DNA of 64,000 bases from Acidimicrobiia bacterium (GTDB taxonomy: Bacteria; Actinomycetota; Acidimicrobiia; Acidimicrobiales; AC-14). The stretch covers positions 1-64,000 of the forward strand of contig JAHFUP010000001.1 of NCBI GenBank assembly GCA_023265025.1, read 5' to 3'. The notes beneath the pieces are model-generated. The model searched no databases. It saw nothing but the letters and a program-made list of their open reading frames with translations, and was not told the origin of the DNA. Shown here in pieces: positions 1 through 8,563 of the stretch. Position numbers and translations under genes: made by a program. The first letter of the stretch is position 1. Every line of letters begins with the position of its first letter.

Positions 1-114
1 GAACAATGCGTTTTCTTGCCATACAGAAAAATTCGCGGCCGCCCCACGAATCTCCTGCAAGGAATTACAAGTTTCCCACTTTGCCCGAACCGCCGCTATG
101 TGCGGAACCCGGGA

Positions 115-867
115 CTAGCGAGCGGGGAAGCAGTTCGCGGTGACGGTGGCGATCAGGCCGTAGTGGTCCGACGCCGCGAGCCACGGGTCGTCGGGGTCGG
201 CCTCGTCGAAGGCCAGCCGGGCGTCACCGACGTCGAGCAGGTCGTTCACCAGGATGTAGTCGAGGACGCTGCCGGCGCCGACCACGCCCTGGCGCAGGGG
301 CGTCGGGACGGTGCGGTCCGGCTCGTGGCCGTGGTGATGGAAATGCGACGAGCGGAGCCGGCCCATGAGCAGCTCGATGGTGGGCGAGCCCGGGCGGGCG
401 TTGAGGTCGCCCACGAGGATTGCCGGCAGGGGCGAGCGGCGGGCCATCCAGTCGAGCAGCCGCTGGGCCTGGGCGGTGCGTAGGACCTCGCCGCCCAGGC
501 CGAGGTGGGCGTTGTAGACGTCGATCAGGCCGCCCTCGGCCCGGACGGTGACGCACTGGGCGACGCGGGACTGGGTGCCGAGGTCGAGCCAGGCGGTCGC
601 CACCACCGGCACCCGGGACAGGACGCCGATGCCCTCCCAGAGGCCGGCCACGCCGGTCTTACCCCGCCGTTGGCACCGGTAGCGCAGGCCGCCGCCGCTC
701 CGGCGCTCGACCTCGCGGACGATCCACCGCGCCTGGTCGGGGACCATCCGCAGCTCCTGCAGGCCGATGACCTCGGGCGCGAGGGCGACGAGCTGGCGGA
801 CGAGGAGCCGCCGGCGGGCGGGCCACCGGTCCGCGGTGTTGCGCAGGTTCAAGGTGGCGACCCGCAC
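115..867 (-). CDS. Endonuclease/exonuclease/phosphatase family protein
   Basis: About 250 residues forming one endonuclease/exonuclease/phosphatase (DNase I-like) domain, a metal-dependent phosphodiesterase fold. Visible signature motifs in order are RVATLNLRN at the amino end, the catalytic-Glu motif GLQEL, NAHLG, GDLNA, and near the carboxyl end the catalytic SDHYGL. The substrate (nucleic acid, sphingolipid or inositol phosphate) cannot be told from sequence. I start it at the GTG at 867 because the fold begins with the RVATLNLRN strand immediately after it; the open frame runs far upstream but there it is the shadow of pyruvate kinase on the other strand. It diverges from pyk with only 33 bp between the starts, so the promoters must overlap coding sequence. 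No signal peptide is seen. Confidence 0.82.
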   Translation of the reverse strand: MRVATLNLRNTADRWPARRRLLVRQLVALAPEVIGLQELRMVPDQARWIVREVERRSGGGLRYRCQRRGKTGVAGLWEGIGVLSRVPVVATAWLDLGTQSRVAQCVTVRAEGGLIDVYNAHLGLGGEVLRTAQAQRLLDWMARRSPLPAILVGDLNARPGSPTIELLMGRLRSSHFHHHGHEPDRTVPTPLRQGVVGAGSVLDYILVNDLLDVGDARLAFDEADPDDPWLAASDHYGLIATVTANCFPAR

Positions 868-900
868 CGGCCCATCATGCAGCGCCGTAGCCTCAGACGG

Positions 901-2355
901 ATGGAGCGACGGACGAAGATCGTGGCCACCCTGGGACCGGCGTCGGACTCGCCCGAGGTGCTGCGGCGGATGATCGACGCCGGCATGAACATGGCCCGCC
1001 TGTCCCTCGCCCACGGGCCGGTCGAGGAGACCATCGAGCGCATCGGCCGGGTGCGCGCCGTGGCCGAGGAGGCGGGACGCATCGTGGGCGTCCTTGTCGA
1101 CCTCCCGGGGCCGAAGATCCGCACCGCCAGCTTCGAGCGCGAGGTGTACCTGAACGCCGGCGACGATATCGAGCTGGTCCAGGCCGACGAGGGCGCGACC
1201 AGCGACTGGCAGTCGATCGCCATCGACTACCCGGACATCGTCGCCTACCTGCGGGAGGGGGACACCATGCCGGTCGGCGACGGCGGCATCGCCCTGACCG
1301 TCGAGACCGTCCACGGTGACCGGGCCGTCGCCCGGGTCCGTTCCGGTGGGCGCCTGATCGGGCGCCCGGGCATGGCCCTGCCGGCCTCGCGTTTTCCCCT
1401 CGACTCCCCGACGACCGAGGACCTGCGGCTGCTGGAGACCGTGTGCGTGGCCGGCGTCGACGCGGTGGCCATCTCGTTCGTGCGCTCGGGCGCCGACGTC
1501 GAGCGGGTCCGCCAGGCCGCCGGCCCCGACGGGCCGATGCTGGTGGCCAAGATCGAGACTCAGGAGGCGGTCGACGCCCTGGAGGACGTCATCGCCGTCG
1601 CCGACGGCGTCATGGTCGCCCGGGGCGACCTCGGCATCCGGTGCGCGCTGGAGGACGTCCCCCACTACCAGAAGCGCATCATCGCCGCCGGCGTCGCCTA
1701 CGGCCGGCCGGTCATCACCGCCACCCAGATGCTGGAGTCGATGCTGCGGGCACCGACGCCCACCCGGGCCGAGGTCAGCGACGTGGCCAACGCCGTCCTC
1801 GACGGGACCAGCGCCCTTATGCTCTCCGGTGAGACGGCCATCGGCCACGACCCGGTGAACGCGGTGGCCACCATGGCCCGCATCGCCACCCGGGCCGAGC
1901 GGGAGTTCGACTACCAGGGGTGGGGCCAGAGCCGGGGCATCCAGCAGGTCGCCGAGAACCGCGGCGCGCCGGCGTCGGTGCGCATCACCGCCGCCCTCTC
2001 CGCCGCCGCGTGGCGGGCGGCCAACGACGCCGGCGCCACCGCCATCATCGCCTGCACCAACAGCGGCACCACCGCCCGGGCCATCTCCCGCTTCCGCCCC
2101 GTCATCCCTGTGCTGGGTGTGACGCCCTCGCTACGCACCGCGCGCCAGCTGTCGGTCGGTTGGGGGATCACGCCGATCGTCGTCGAGGAGCACGCCACGA
2201 CCGACGACATCGTGTGGTTCGCGGTCATCGCCGCGGTGGAGACCGGCGTGGTCAAGACCGGTGAGATCGTCGCCGTGCTGGTCGGCTCACCCGAGGAGCC
2301 GGTGCGGACGACCGACGTCCTCCGGCTGGTCCGGATCGGGGGGCAGGCGAGGTAG
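901..2355 (+). CDS. pyk: Pyruvate kinase
   Basis: Catalyses the last glycolytic step, phosphoenolpyruvate plus ADP to pyruvate plus ATP, in the cytosol. The 484-residue length is normal for the family. It opens with RRTKIVATLGPAS, followed by a MARLSLAHGP segment equivalent to the usual Arg-Asn-Ser-His loop, then DLPGPKIRT, the lysine-bearing active-site strand LVAKIETQEAVDAL, the metal-binding GVMVARGDLGI, and the hallmark MLESML...PTRAEVSDVANAVLDG...MLSGETA. The carboxyl domain follows from roughly residue 345. I prefer ATG 901 because the conserved motif begins right after it; an in-frame ATG at 877 would add eight residues. The gene faces the lipoprotein hydrolase gene tail to tail, 14 bp apart. 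Confidence 0.95.
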   Translation: MERRTKIVATLGPASDSPEVLRRMIDAGMNMARLSLAHGPVEETIERIGRVRAVAEEAGRIVGVLVDLPGPKIRTASFEREVYLNAGDDIELVQADEGATSDWQSIAIDYPDIVAYLREGDTMPVGDGGIALTVETVHGDRAVARVRSGGRLIGRPGMALPASRFPLDSPTTEDLRLLETVCVAGVDAVAISFVRSGADVERVRQAAGPDGPMLVAKIETQEAVDALEDVIAVADGVMVARGDLGIRCALEDVPHYQKRIIAAGVAYGRPVITATQMLESMLRAPTPTRAEVSDVANAVLDGTSALMLSGETAIGHDPVNAVATMARIATRAEREFDYQGWGQSRGIQQVAENRGAPASVRITAALSAAAWRAANDAGATAIIACTNSGTTARAISRFRPVIPVLGVTPSLRTARQLSVGWGITPIVVEEHATTDDIVWFAVIAAVETGVVKTGEIVAVLVGSPEEPVRTTDVLRLVRIGGQAR

Positions 2356-2369
2356 CCGGCCGGGGGCCG

Positions 2370-3482
2370 TCAGGTGGCGCGGGCCCCCAGGGACCCCCCC
2401 ACGAAGCTGGCGATCTTGTCGAGGGTGGCCTGCTGGCGGGGCGCATCGGCGACCGGCGGGCCGAGGCCGTGGGAGTCCATGTCCAGCGGGTCGAACGGTC
2501 GGATCACCGGCTGGAGCACCTGCTGGAGGGTGGCGCTGGAGTTGACGGCCAGCACGGCCTCGGCCTTGCCGCCCAGGTTCTGGGTCAGGCGCTGCGTGTC
2601 GGTCGCGGTGACGGTGACCGACCGCTCGCCGGTCGCCATCAGCACGGGCACCTTGACGGCCCGGGCCAGCGTGGCCGGGTCGACCGAGAACATGCCCTTG
2701 AAGAAGGCGTCCTGGTTGGGCGGGAGGTTGGTCTGGAACTCAGGTCGCATCGCCTCGCGGGGCGGGAGGGCGCCGGTGGTCATCAGCCCGTCGATCATGG
2801 CCCGGTAGGCGCTCTCCGAGACCGGCCCGTGGGTGTACTTGTAGCCGTCGGCCATCACGTCGACCAGCGGACGGCCCGGTGTGGAGATCAGGGCCACGCT
2901 CTTGACGCGGTTGTCGCCGGCGGCGATGGAGAGGGCGATGGCCCCGCCCATGTCGTGACCGACCACGGCGATCCGGGAGCCGTCGACCTCCTGGCGCTGG
3001 CTCAGGAAGGCGAGGGCCTCCCTGGCGTCGGCAACCATGTCGTCCCAGCTGAGCTGCTGGCCGGTCTCGAGCTGGCTGTCGCCGATCCCCCGGTGGTCGT
3101 AGCGCATCGTGACCATGCCGGCCGCGGTGACCGTGGCGCTGAGGTCCTTGTACAGGTGGTCCGCCGGCCGGGCGGTAAGCGGGCCCTCGCGGTTCGCCGC
3201 CCCCGGCGCCGGCACGATCAGCACGGCGGGGAGCGCGCCCTTGGCGCCCTCGGGCACCGCCAGCGTGGCGCCCATCTTCAACTTGGCCGCGCCGAGGAAC
3301 TGGACGTCGCGCTCGCCCGGCGTCGGCCGGAACTCGGCGTCGAGGCCGGCGCCCTCGTCGCCCCCGCCCCCCGAGCACGCGGCGGCGGCCAGCGCCAACG
3401 CCACGGCGACGGCCCCCAGCCGGGCCCGTGGGCGTAGGGCGGCTCCGCTCCGGACCGGTGGCACCCGCCGCAGTCTCGTCAC
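2370..3482 (-). CDS. Lipoprotein alpha/beta hydrolase with Asp nucleophile
   Basis: A 370-residue predicted lipoprotein. An Arg-rich start, a hydrophobic stretch and the lipobox LAAAAC near residue 36 predict export and lipidation, with a Gly-rich tether after the Cys. The rest is an alpha/beta hydrolase: MRYDHRGIGDS at the oxyanion region and the nucleophile elbow VVGHDMGGAIAL, in which Asp replaces the Ser or Cys of most serine hydrolases. Asp at this position is characteristic of haloalkane dehalogenases and epoxide hydrolases, so an ester-to-Asp mechanism is an inference. A late DSHGLG could supply the His. Start is the GTG at 3482. Substrate unknown; acts outside the membrane. Confidence 0.78.
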   Translation of the reverse strand: MTRLRRVPPVRSGAALRPRARLGAVAVALALAAAACSGGGGDEGAGLDAEFRPTPGERDVQFLGAAKLKMGATLAVPEGAKGALPAVLIVPAPGAANREGPLTARPADHLYKDLSATVTAAGMVTMRYDHRGIGDSQLETGQQLSWDDMVADAREALAFLSQRQEVDGSRIAVVGHDMGGAIALSIAAGDNRVKSVALISTPGRPLVDVMADGYKYTHGPVSESAYRAMIDGLMTTGALPPREAMRPEFQTNLPPNQDAFFKGMFSVDPATLARAVKVPVLMATGERSVTVTATDTQRLTQNLGGKAEAVLAVNSSATLQQVLQPVIRPFDPLDMDSHGLGPPVADAPRQQATLDKIASFVGGSLGARAT

Positions 3483-3563
3483 GCCGGCAGTCTACGGATG
3501 GGCCGTCCCAGGCGGATCAGGGACAACCCCGAGGCGACCCCTGGGTTCCGACGACCTCCGGCG

Positions 3564-3569
3564 TAGAAT
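3564..3569 (+). promoter_or_regulatory. -10 box TAGAAT of a probable leaderless promoter
   Basis: TAGAAT fits the actinobacterial TANNNT -10 consensus. It ends 8 nt before the ATG at 3578, which would place the transcription start at or next to the start codon. No convincing -35 or Shine-Dalgarno sequence is seen. Confidence 0.55.
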
Positions 3570-3577
3570 CGGTGCCG

Positions 3578-3979
3578 ATGGCATACGAGATGTCGATCGA
3601 GGTGCTGGACGGCGAGTTCCCCGCCCACCTCTGGATGGAGGCCCACGGCGACAGCCTGGTGGAGGCCGCGCTGCAGTGCGGTGTGGTCGAGTGGCGCTGG
3701 CAACGCTTCGACTGGGGCCTGGTCCTGGAGATCGACTTCGCCGAGGAGAGCGGCTGGGAGCGCTTCCGGGCCAGCACCGCCGTCCAGGCCGCCCTCGATG
3801 CCGTGCCCGACCGCTACTCCGGTCTGCTGATCTACCGCGGCAAGGGCGGCAGCTCGTCAACCAGAATGCCGAGAAGACCAATCCCGAGAGCCGGCGCCGG
3901 CGCCGTGTCCCTGGAGTTCCCCACCGAGTGGGTCTTCGAGCGGGCCACCGAACCGCCCGTCATGCAGTTCCTGCACTAG
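3578..3979 (+). CDS. Conserved-looking hypothetical protein
   Basis: A 133-residue soluble protein with no signal peptide or transmembrane segment. It begins MAYEMSIEVLDGEFPAHLWM and is rich in Trp and acidic residues in its first half (VVEWRWQRFDWGLVLEI). I do not recognise a family; the regular beta/alpha pattern suggests a small ferredoxin-like or ligand-binding domain, but that is a guess. The start is supported by the TAGAAT box 8 nt upstream. The stop overlaps the stop of the leftward CoA-binding gene by 3 bases (3976-3979), so the two are convergent. Confidence 0.75.
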   Translation: MAYEMSIEVLDGEFPAHLWMEAHGDSLVEAALQCGVVEWRWQRFDWGLVLEIDFAEESGWERFRASTAVQAALDAVPDRYSGLLIYRGKGGSSSTRMPRRPIPRAGAGAVSLEFPTEWVFERATEPPVMQFLH

Positions 3980-4389
3980 GGACGACCTCCGAGGGCGCGG
4001 ACGGCGTCCGGGAGGTAGGGACCGTCGACGAAGGCGAGGCCGGCGGCTTCGACGATCGTCCGGGCCGGCGCCGACTCCTCCGCCGGCAGCTGGACCCACA
4101 CGGCGCCGGCGCCGAGGCGCTGTGCCTGCTCGACGATCCCGGACAGCTCGTCGAGCGGCCGGTAGGAGTAGACGAGATCGACGTGGTCCGGGGCGACGCC
4201 CGTCCGCTTCGCCACCACCTCACCGCCTCCGAGCACATAGGCCGAGTAGTCGTCGGGCGCCGGGCCCCCGTGGACGACCACGTCGTACCCCGCCCGCACC
4301 AGCGTGTCCGGCACCTCGCGCGACGGCCAGTCCACGACCAGGACGACCTTGGACGCCCGCAGAACCTCCTCGGCCGTCATGCCTGGCAT
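3976..4389 (-). CDS. Divergent CoA-binding-domain protein
   Basis: A 137-residue Rossmann-like protein whose strand order matches the CoA-binding_2 (YccU-like) family: VVLVVDWPSREVPDTLVRAGY, then VDLVYSYRPLDELSGIVEQA, then LGAGAVWVQL and a final helix-strand IVEAAGLAFVDG. The usual Gly-rich loop after the first strand is replaced by DWPSR, so CoA binding is uncertain. Start taken at ATG 4389; ATG 4380 three codons later is equally possible. It diverges from the cupin gene and is convergent with the preceding hypothetical gene. Confidence 0.65.
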   Translation of the reverse strand: MPGMTAEEVLRASKVVLVVDWPSREVPDTLVRAGYDVVVHGGPAPDDYSAYVLGGGEVVAKRTGVAPDHVDLVYSYRPLDELSGIVEQAQRLGAGAVWVQLPAEESAPARTIVEAAGLAFVDGPYLPDAVRALGGRP

Positions 4390-4492
4390 CGTACGTCTAC
4401 CGTTCCCCCGGCAGGAACTGCGCCGAATGTGAAACGGCGACACTCCTGCGGAGACTGAAGGGCAAGTACCCGACCTAGAGGAGGACCATCAC

Positions 4493-4855
4493 ATGGCAGG
4501 CGCCACGAGCCGCAACCTGGACGCGCCCGACGAGACCCGCACCCCCGACAAGACGCTGGTGCAGTCGGTCCAGCTGGACGGCGCCAAGGTCGGCCGCATC
4601 ACATTGCAGCCCGGCTGGAAGTGGTCCGAGTGCATCAAGCCCATCGTCGGCACGGACTCGTGCCAGGTCCACCACCTCGGTGTCATCCTGAGCGGCGCCA
4701 TGCGCGTCGAGCACAACGACGGCTCGGCCATCGACCTCGCGTCCGGCGAGGTCTATGAGATCCAGCCCGGGCACGACGCATGGGTGGTCGGTGACGACGT
4801 CGTCGTCGGCCTCGAATTCGACCCCACCACGGCGGCCACCTACGCCAAGCCGTAG
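4493..4855 (+). CDS. Cupin-domain protein
   Basis: A 120-residue single-domain cupin. The two conserved motifs can be followed: a first motif around CQVHHLGVILSGAMRVEHNDG and a second around GEVYEIQPGHDAWVVGDD, with His residues suited to bind a metal. Small cupins of this type range from isomerases to sensors, so no function is assigned. A strong Shine-Dalgarno sequence AGGAGG lies about 8 nt upstream of the ATG, fixing the start. Its 3' end overlaps the truncated YdeI-like fragment on the opposite strand by 16 bp. Confidence 0.82.
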   Translation: MAGATSRNLDAPDETRTPDKTLVQSVQLDGAKVGRITLQPGWKWSECIKPIVGTDSCQVHHLGVILSGAMRVEHNDGSAIDLASGEVYEIQPGHDAWVVGDDVVVGLEFDPTTAATYAKP

Positions 4856-5031
4856 CCGTAGCAGAGCCCGATGTCGACCACCTCGCCGGCGGTCACCGAC
4901 GCGATGCCAGAGTCCTTCTTGGCCAGCTTCAACCAGACGCCGGCTTGGCGCCCGTGATTGTCGGCCAGCCACGACTCCCAGGAGGCCGCGTCGGCGAACG
5001 CCCGGACCTCCACGTCGTCGGGCGCGCCCAT
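4840..5031 (-). pseudogene. Truncated YdeI-family protein (amino-terminal stub)
   Basis: Only 63 codons remain. They match the start of the YdeI/OmpD-associated family (bacteriocin-protection annotation): VRAFADAASWESWLADNH, then GVWLKLAKKDSGIASVT and DIGLCYGYG, where full-length relatives continue with a Trp-Ile-Asp-Gly motif and run to about 190 residues. Reading ends inside the last codons of the convergent cupin gene, so a deletion probably joined the two. The ATG shares one base with the stop of the AAA+ gene upstream, so it may still be translated by coupling. Probably non-functional. Confidence 0.7.
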
Positions 5032-7760
5032 CAGACGTAGCCGGGGAACTGCGAGTCGGCCGCCTTGACCTGGAGCGACGCAGCCACGTCGGCGGCGGTG
5101 ACCGTCCGCAGCTCCTCGTCGGTCGGCTCGGGGAGGGCGTTGACCCGCCCGGCCTGGGCCGCGAGCAGGCGCTCGAACAGGTTGCGAACGGTCCGCCCGT
5201 TGGCGAAGGTCCGGTCGCGCGGCACCGTCCCGAGGTACTCCCCGATCCGCTCGTAGGCGACCGGTTCGACGACGGCGCCGGCCCGCCGGCAGAAGAGGTC
5301 GAAGATGGCGAGGAGCTCGGCGCCGTCATAGTCCGGGAACGCCAGCGTGCGGGCAAAGCGGGAGGCGAAGCCGGGGTTGGTGTCGAGGAACGTCGCCATC
5401 TCCCGCGGGTAGCCGGCGACGATGACCACCAACTCGTTGCGGTGATCTTCCATGAGCTTCAGCAGGATCGCCACCGCTTCGTGGCCGAAGTCGTTTCCGT
5501 ACCCCTGCACCAGGCTGTAGGCCTCGTCGATGAAGAGGACGCCACCGAGCGCCCGCTGGACCTGGGACGCGACCCGTGGCGCGGTCTGGCCGATGTAGCG
5601 GGCGACGAGGTCGGCGCGTGTGACCTCCACCAGCTGGCCGGTGGAGAGGAGGCCGTGGGCGGCCATGGCCCGGGCCAGCAGCCGGGCGATCGTCGTCTTG
5701 GCCGTGCCGGGGTTCCCAGTGAAGACCATGTGGCGGGTCGGGCTCGGCACCCGCAGACCGGCCCGCGAGCGCGGCCCGGCGAGGGCGGCCTCGGCGATCA
5801 TGCGCCTGAGCTCGGCCTTGACGTCGGCCAGGCCGACGAGCTGCTCCAGCTCGGCCATGACATCCGACGCCGCCGGTGCCGAGCCCGTCGACAGCTTGGG
5901 CAGGCCGGCGGCCCGGATGTCCTCGGCGACGAGCACCGGGCCGGCGCCGGGCCGGCGGGCGTGCTCGGCAAGGGCGCGCTCCAGCAGAGCTTCGGCGATG
6001 CGGGCGTTGCGGAAGCTGCCGGCCGGCTTGGCGGAACCCAACAGCTCGGCGGCCGCCGCGTCGGCGCCGGCATCGAGCGCGAACCCACGGGCGGTGGCGA
6101 GACGGACGAACAGGCGGACGAGGGCGGCGGTCCCGAGGTCCGACGTCCGGGCGGTGCGGAAGCGGCGGGCCAGGTCGGGGTTTGCCGCCGCCAGCGAGCC
6201 GGCGCCGTCCGCGGAGCTGGTGGCGACCAGGGTCACCGCGCCGCGGCTGTCAGAGAGCCGGCGGCGGATCTGCTCGAGGGCGGCGGCGCCGCCGTCGGCG
6301 GTCACCAGGCAGTCGAGCCCTTCGACGAAGAGCACGCCGTTGCCGGCCCGGTCGAACGACTCCGCCACCTTGACGAGCGGGTTCAGCTGCCACGTCGCGG
6401 GGCCGACGAGGTCGGTGGCGGTGACGAGGCGGCTGGCGCCCGACCCCACCCCCACGCCGGCCAGCGCGCGGGCGTAGGCGCGTGCCGCCATGCGTTGCCC
6501 GGTGCCGTCGGGCCCGGTGATGAGCACGTGCGGCCCGTAGGTGCCCGCCATGCCGCGGGCGATCTGCACGCAGGCCCGCAGCTCGGCGACCAGATCCGGC
6601 TGCTCGGTCACGTCGACGAACGGATCGTCGGCCGGCGGCGGTGCTGTCGGGCCACCGTGGTCTCCCGGCGATGGCGGGGCCGGATGCGGCCGCGGGTACA
6701 CGACGAGCGCCTGCGCCTGCTCGGCCAGACGGTCCCCGACCCACGTCAGGTTGTTGGCGACGTTCCAGGTGTCCGACGCGGACGCCCCCAGGGCGACGGC
6801 GACGCTCAGCCGGCAGCGGGTGTCGACGAGCGCACGCCCGACGTCGATCCGGCCCCGCAGCAGGAGGCGCCCGGACTGGCCCAGTTGGACGATGTCCCGG
6901 TCGGCGAACGTCGACGGATCGGCGTCGGGCAGGCGGGCCCGGGCCCGGGCCGCCCGGCCCGCCTCGATCCGTTCGAGGGCGGCTTCGAGCAGCGCGGGCA
7001 CGGCGGTGAAGCCGAGCCGCTTGAGCTGCACCGCCACCTCGACGTCGACGTCGTCGCGCGGCTCGCCGAGCACCCGGGCGGCGACCGCGCTCAGGGTGTC
7101 GAGCCGGCGTACGCACCACTCGATGTAGCCGGCCGGCCCGTAGAGCTCGGGGACCAGGTCCAGGGTCGCCTGGTCGGCGGCCGACGCCCACAGCCGCGCC
7201 AGCCCGATCCCGTCGATCGAGCGGTCGGAGGTCGCGGGATGGTCACGCTGGCGGGTCGCCAGGTCGGCGAGGGCCTCGGCCTTGGCCCGCAGCGGCGGCA
7301 CCGTCGCCCACGCCCGGCACTGGACGACGAACTGGTCGACGGCGCCGGCCCGCATGTGCCGGTCCCCGCCGGCAGCCCAGAACAGCCTCGTGGCCGGCGG
7401 GCGGAACGGCGTCTGGCGCACGACGCAACCCGTCTCGTCGCTGTTGTAGGGCTCGGTTCGCCACGGGTCAAGGGTGTGCAACAGGCGCGGCACCACCGCG
7501 CCCGAGATGAGCGACCCGACGCCCACCAAGAGGTAGAAGAGGGCTTGGAGGTCGGCGGCGGCCGCCCCGCCGGCTCCTTGCCAGCCGTTCGGCGTAGGGG
7601 CGTCGCGCTGGCCGCGGGGAAGGTCGTCGATCGTCGCAGCCAGTGACGCCTGCACTGCGGCGACGTCATCGTCGGTCGCCGACCACGGCTCGCCCCACAG
7701 TGGGTCGAAGATGGGGTTCGTCGATCGGTACGCGTCAGGGATTCCGGCGGGCTCCTCCAC
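5031..7760 (-). CDS. Tandem AAA+ ATPase, CbxX/CfqX (EccA-like) type
   Basis: A 909-residue protein. The last ~300 residues form a CbxX/CfqX AAA+ module: LVGLADVKAELRRM linker, Walker A GNPGTAKTT, Walker B VLFIDEAYSL, a GNDFGHEAVAILLKLMED segment, sensor 1 VIVAGYP and a carboxyl helical lid with FANGRTVRNLFE. An earlier AAA-like module (about residues 380-580) has a degenerate P-loop, GPDGTGQRMA, and a Walker B-like VLFVEGLD, so only one site is likely to hydrolyse ATP. Relatives include Rubisco-activase-like CbbX and the ESX secretion ATPase EccA, but no secretion gene is adjacent. Start is GTG 7760. Its TGA shares one base with the ATG of the truncated YdeI fragment. Confidence 0.85.
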   Translation of the reverse strand: MEEPAGIPDAYRSTNPIFDPLWGEPWSATDDDVAAVQASLAATIDDLPRGQRDAPTPNGWQGAGGAAAADLQALFYLLVGVGSLISGAVVPRLLHTLDPWRTEPYNSDETGCVVRQTPFRPPATRLFWAAGGDRHMRAGAVDQFVVQCRAWATVPPLRAKAEALADLATRQRDHPATSDRSIDGIGLARLWASAADQATLDLVPELYGPAGYIEWCVRRLDTLSAVAARVLGEPRDDVDVEVAVQLKRLGFTAVPALLEAALERIEAGRAARARARLPDADPSTFADRDIVQLGQSGRLLLRGRIDVGRALVDTRCRLSVAVALGASASDTWNVANNLTWVGDRLAEQAQALVVYPRPHPAPPSPGDHGGPTAPPPADDPFVDVTEQPDLVAELRACVQIARGMAGTYGPHVLITGPDGTGQRMAARAYARALAGVGVGSGASRLVTATDLVGPATWQLNPLVKVAESFDRAGNGVLFVEGLDCLVTADGGAAALEQIRRRLSDSRGAVTLVATSSADGAGSLAAANPDLARRFRTARTSDLGTAALVRLFVRLATARGFALDAGADAAAAELLGSAKPAGSFRNARIAEALLERALAEHARRPGAGPVLVAEDIRAAGLPKLSTGSAPAASDVMAELEQLVGLADVKAELRRMIAEAALAGPRSRAGLRVPSPTRHMVFTGNPGTAKTTIARLLARAMAAHGLLSTGQLVEVTRADLVARYIGQTAPRVASQVQRALGGVLFIDEAYSLVQGYGNDFGHEAVAILLKLMEDHRNELVVIVAGYPREMATFLDTNPGFASRFARTLAFPDYDGAELLAIFDLFCRRAGAVVEPVAYERIGEYLGTVPRDRTFANGRTVRNLFERLLAAQAGRVNALPEPTDEELRTVTAADVAASLQVKAADSQFPGYV

Positions 7761-7839
7761 GAGGGGCGATTAGACCATGTCCCCGCCGGCGGGCGTGCCG
7801 CCGGGACCGTATCGTGGCCGGGGAGAAGCGAGGGGGGCC

Positions 7840-8559
7840 ATGATCGACCTGGATTTCACCGCCCGGTTCGTGGCGGGTTTCGAGGGCTTCGTGAAGCAGG
7901 TGTACCTCGACGCCGTCGGCGTCGAGACCGTGGGCTACGGCGAGACGCGGCGTGACATCATCGAGCGCTACCGGCGAAGCGGCATCTCACAGCAGGACGC
8001 GTTCGACCTCCTGAAGCGGCGGGTGCAGGAGTTCGCCGATGCCGTGGAGGCCTGCATCACCAACCGCGCCGCCCTGACCCCGAACCGGCACGCCGCCCTC
8101 ACGAGCCTGGCCTACAACATCGGCGTCGGCGGCTTCAGGGACTCGACCGCGTGCAAGCGCTTCAACGCCGGCGACATCGCCGGCGTGCCGGAGGCCATCG
8201 GCTGGTGGAGCAAGGCAGGTGGCCAAGTCTTCGAGGGACTCTCCCGCCGGCGGGCCGCGGAGTGCGCGCTGTTCTCCGGCGCCGGCGCGCCGGCGCCGGA
8301 CACGGGGGCCGTCCCGGTCTGGCCCGGTCGTCTCCTGCAGCAAGGCGTCGACGGTGATGATGTGCGCCGGGCGCAACGCCGTCTGGGCGAGCGAGGGTGG
8401 AGGATCACCGTCGACGGCCAATTCGGGCCCAAGACCGACGCGACCGTGCGCAAGTACCAGGGCGAGAAGGCGCTCGTCGTGGACGGGGTGATCGGCCCCA
8501 CCACCTGGCAGGCGCTGTGGATCGCCCCCATCACCCCCGGCGGGACGGCCACCGAGTGA
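7840..8559 (+). CDS. Phage-type lysozyme (GH24) with peptidoglycan-binding domain
   Basis: A 239-residue muramidase. The amino half is glycoside hydrolase family 24: the Glu-Asp-Thr triad is visible in GFEGFVKQVYLDAVGVETVG, followed by GYGETR, AALTSLAYNIGVGGF and a Trp-rich GWWSKAGG with GLSRRRAAE. The carboxyl half (about residues 165-230) is a PG_binding_1 domain: GDDVRRAQRRL, VDGQFGPKTDATVRKYQ and VDGVIGPTTWQAL. No signal peptide is seen, so release would need lysis or another export route. Start ATG 7840 is supported by a purine-rich Shine-Dalgarno just upstream; TATCGT at 7810-7815 is a plausible -10. May be a domesticated prophage lysin. Confidence 0.88.
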   Translation: MIDLDFTARFVAGFEGFVKQVYLDAVGVETVGYGETRRDIIERYRRSGISQQDAFDLLKRRVQEFADAVEACITNRAALTPNRHAALTSLAYNIGVGGFRDSTACKRFNAGDIAGVPEAIGWWSKAGGQVFEGLSRRRAAECALFSGAGAPAPDTGAVPVWPGRLLQQGVDGDDVRRAQRRLGERGWRITVDGQFGPKTDATVRKYQGEKALVVDGVIGPTTWQALWIAPITPGGTATE

Positions 8560-8563
8560 CCCT

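Noticed and set aside
1-114. Start of an upstream gene or promoter
   Set aside because: Lower-GC sequence with no frame or promoter element I can support.
115-1848. 577-codon minus-strand frame reaching through the pyruvate kinase gene
   Set aside because: Beyond 867 it is the antisense of pyk; only the part from GTG 867 shows protein-family motifs.
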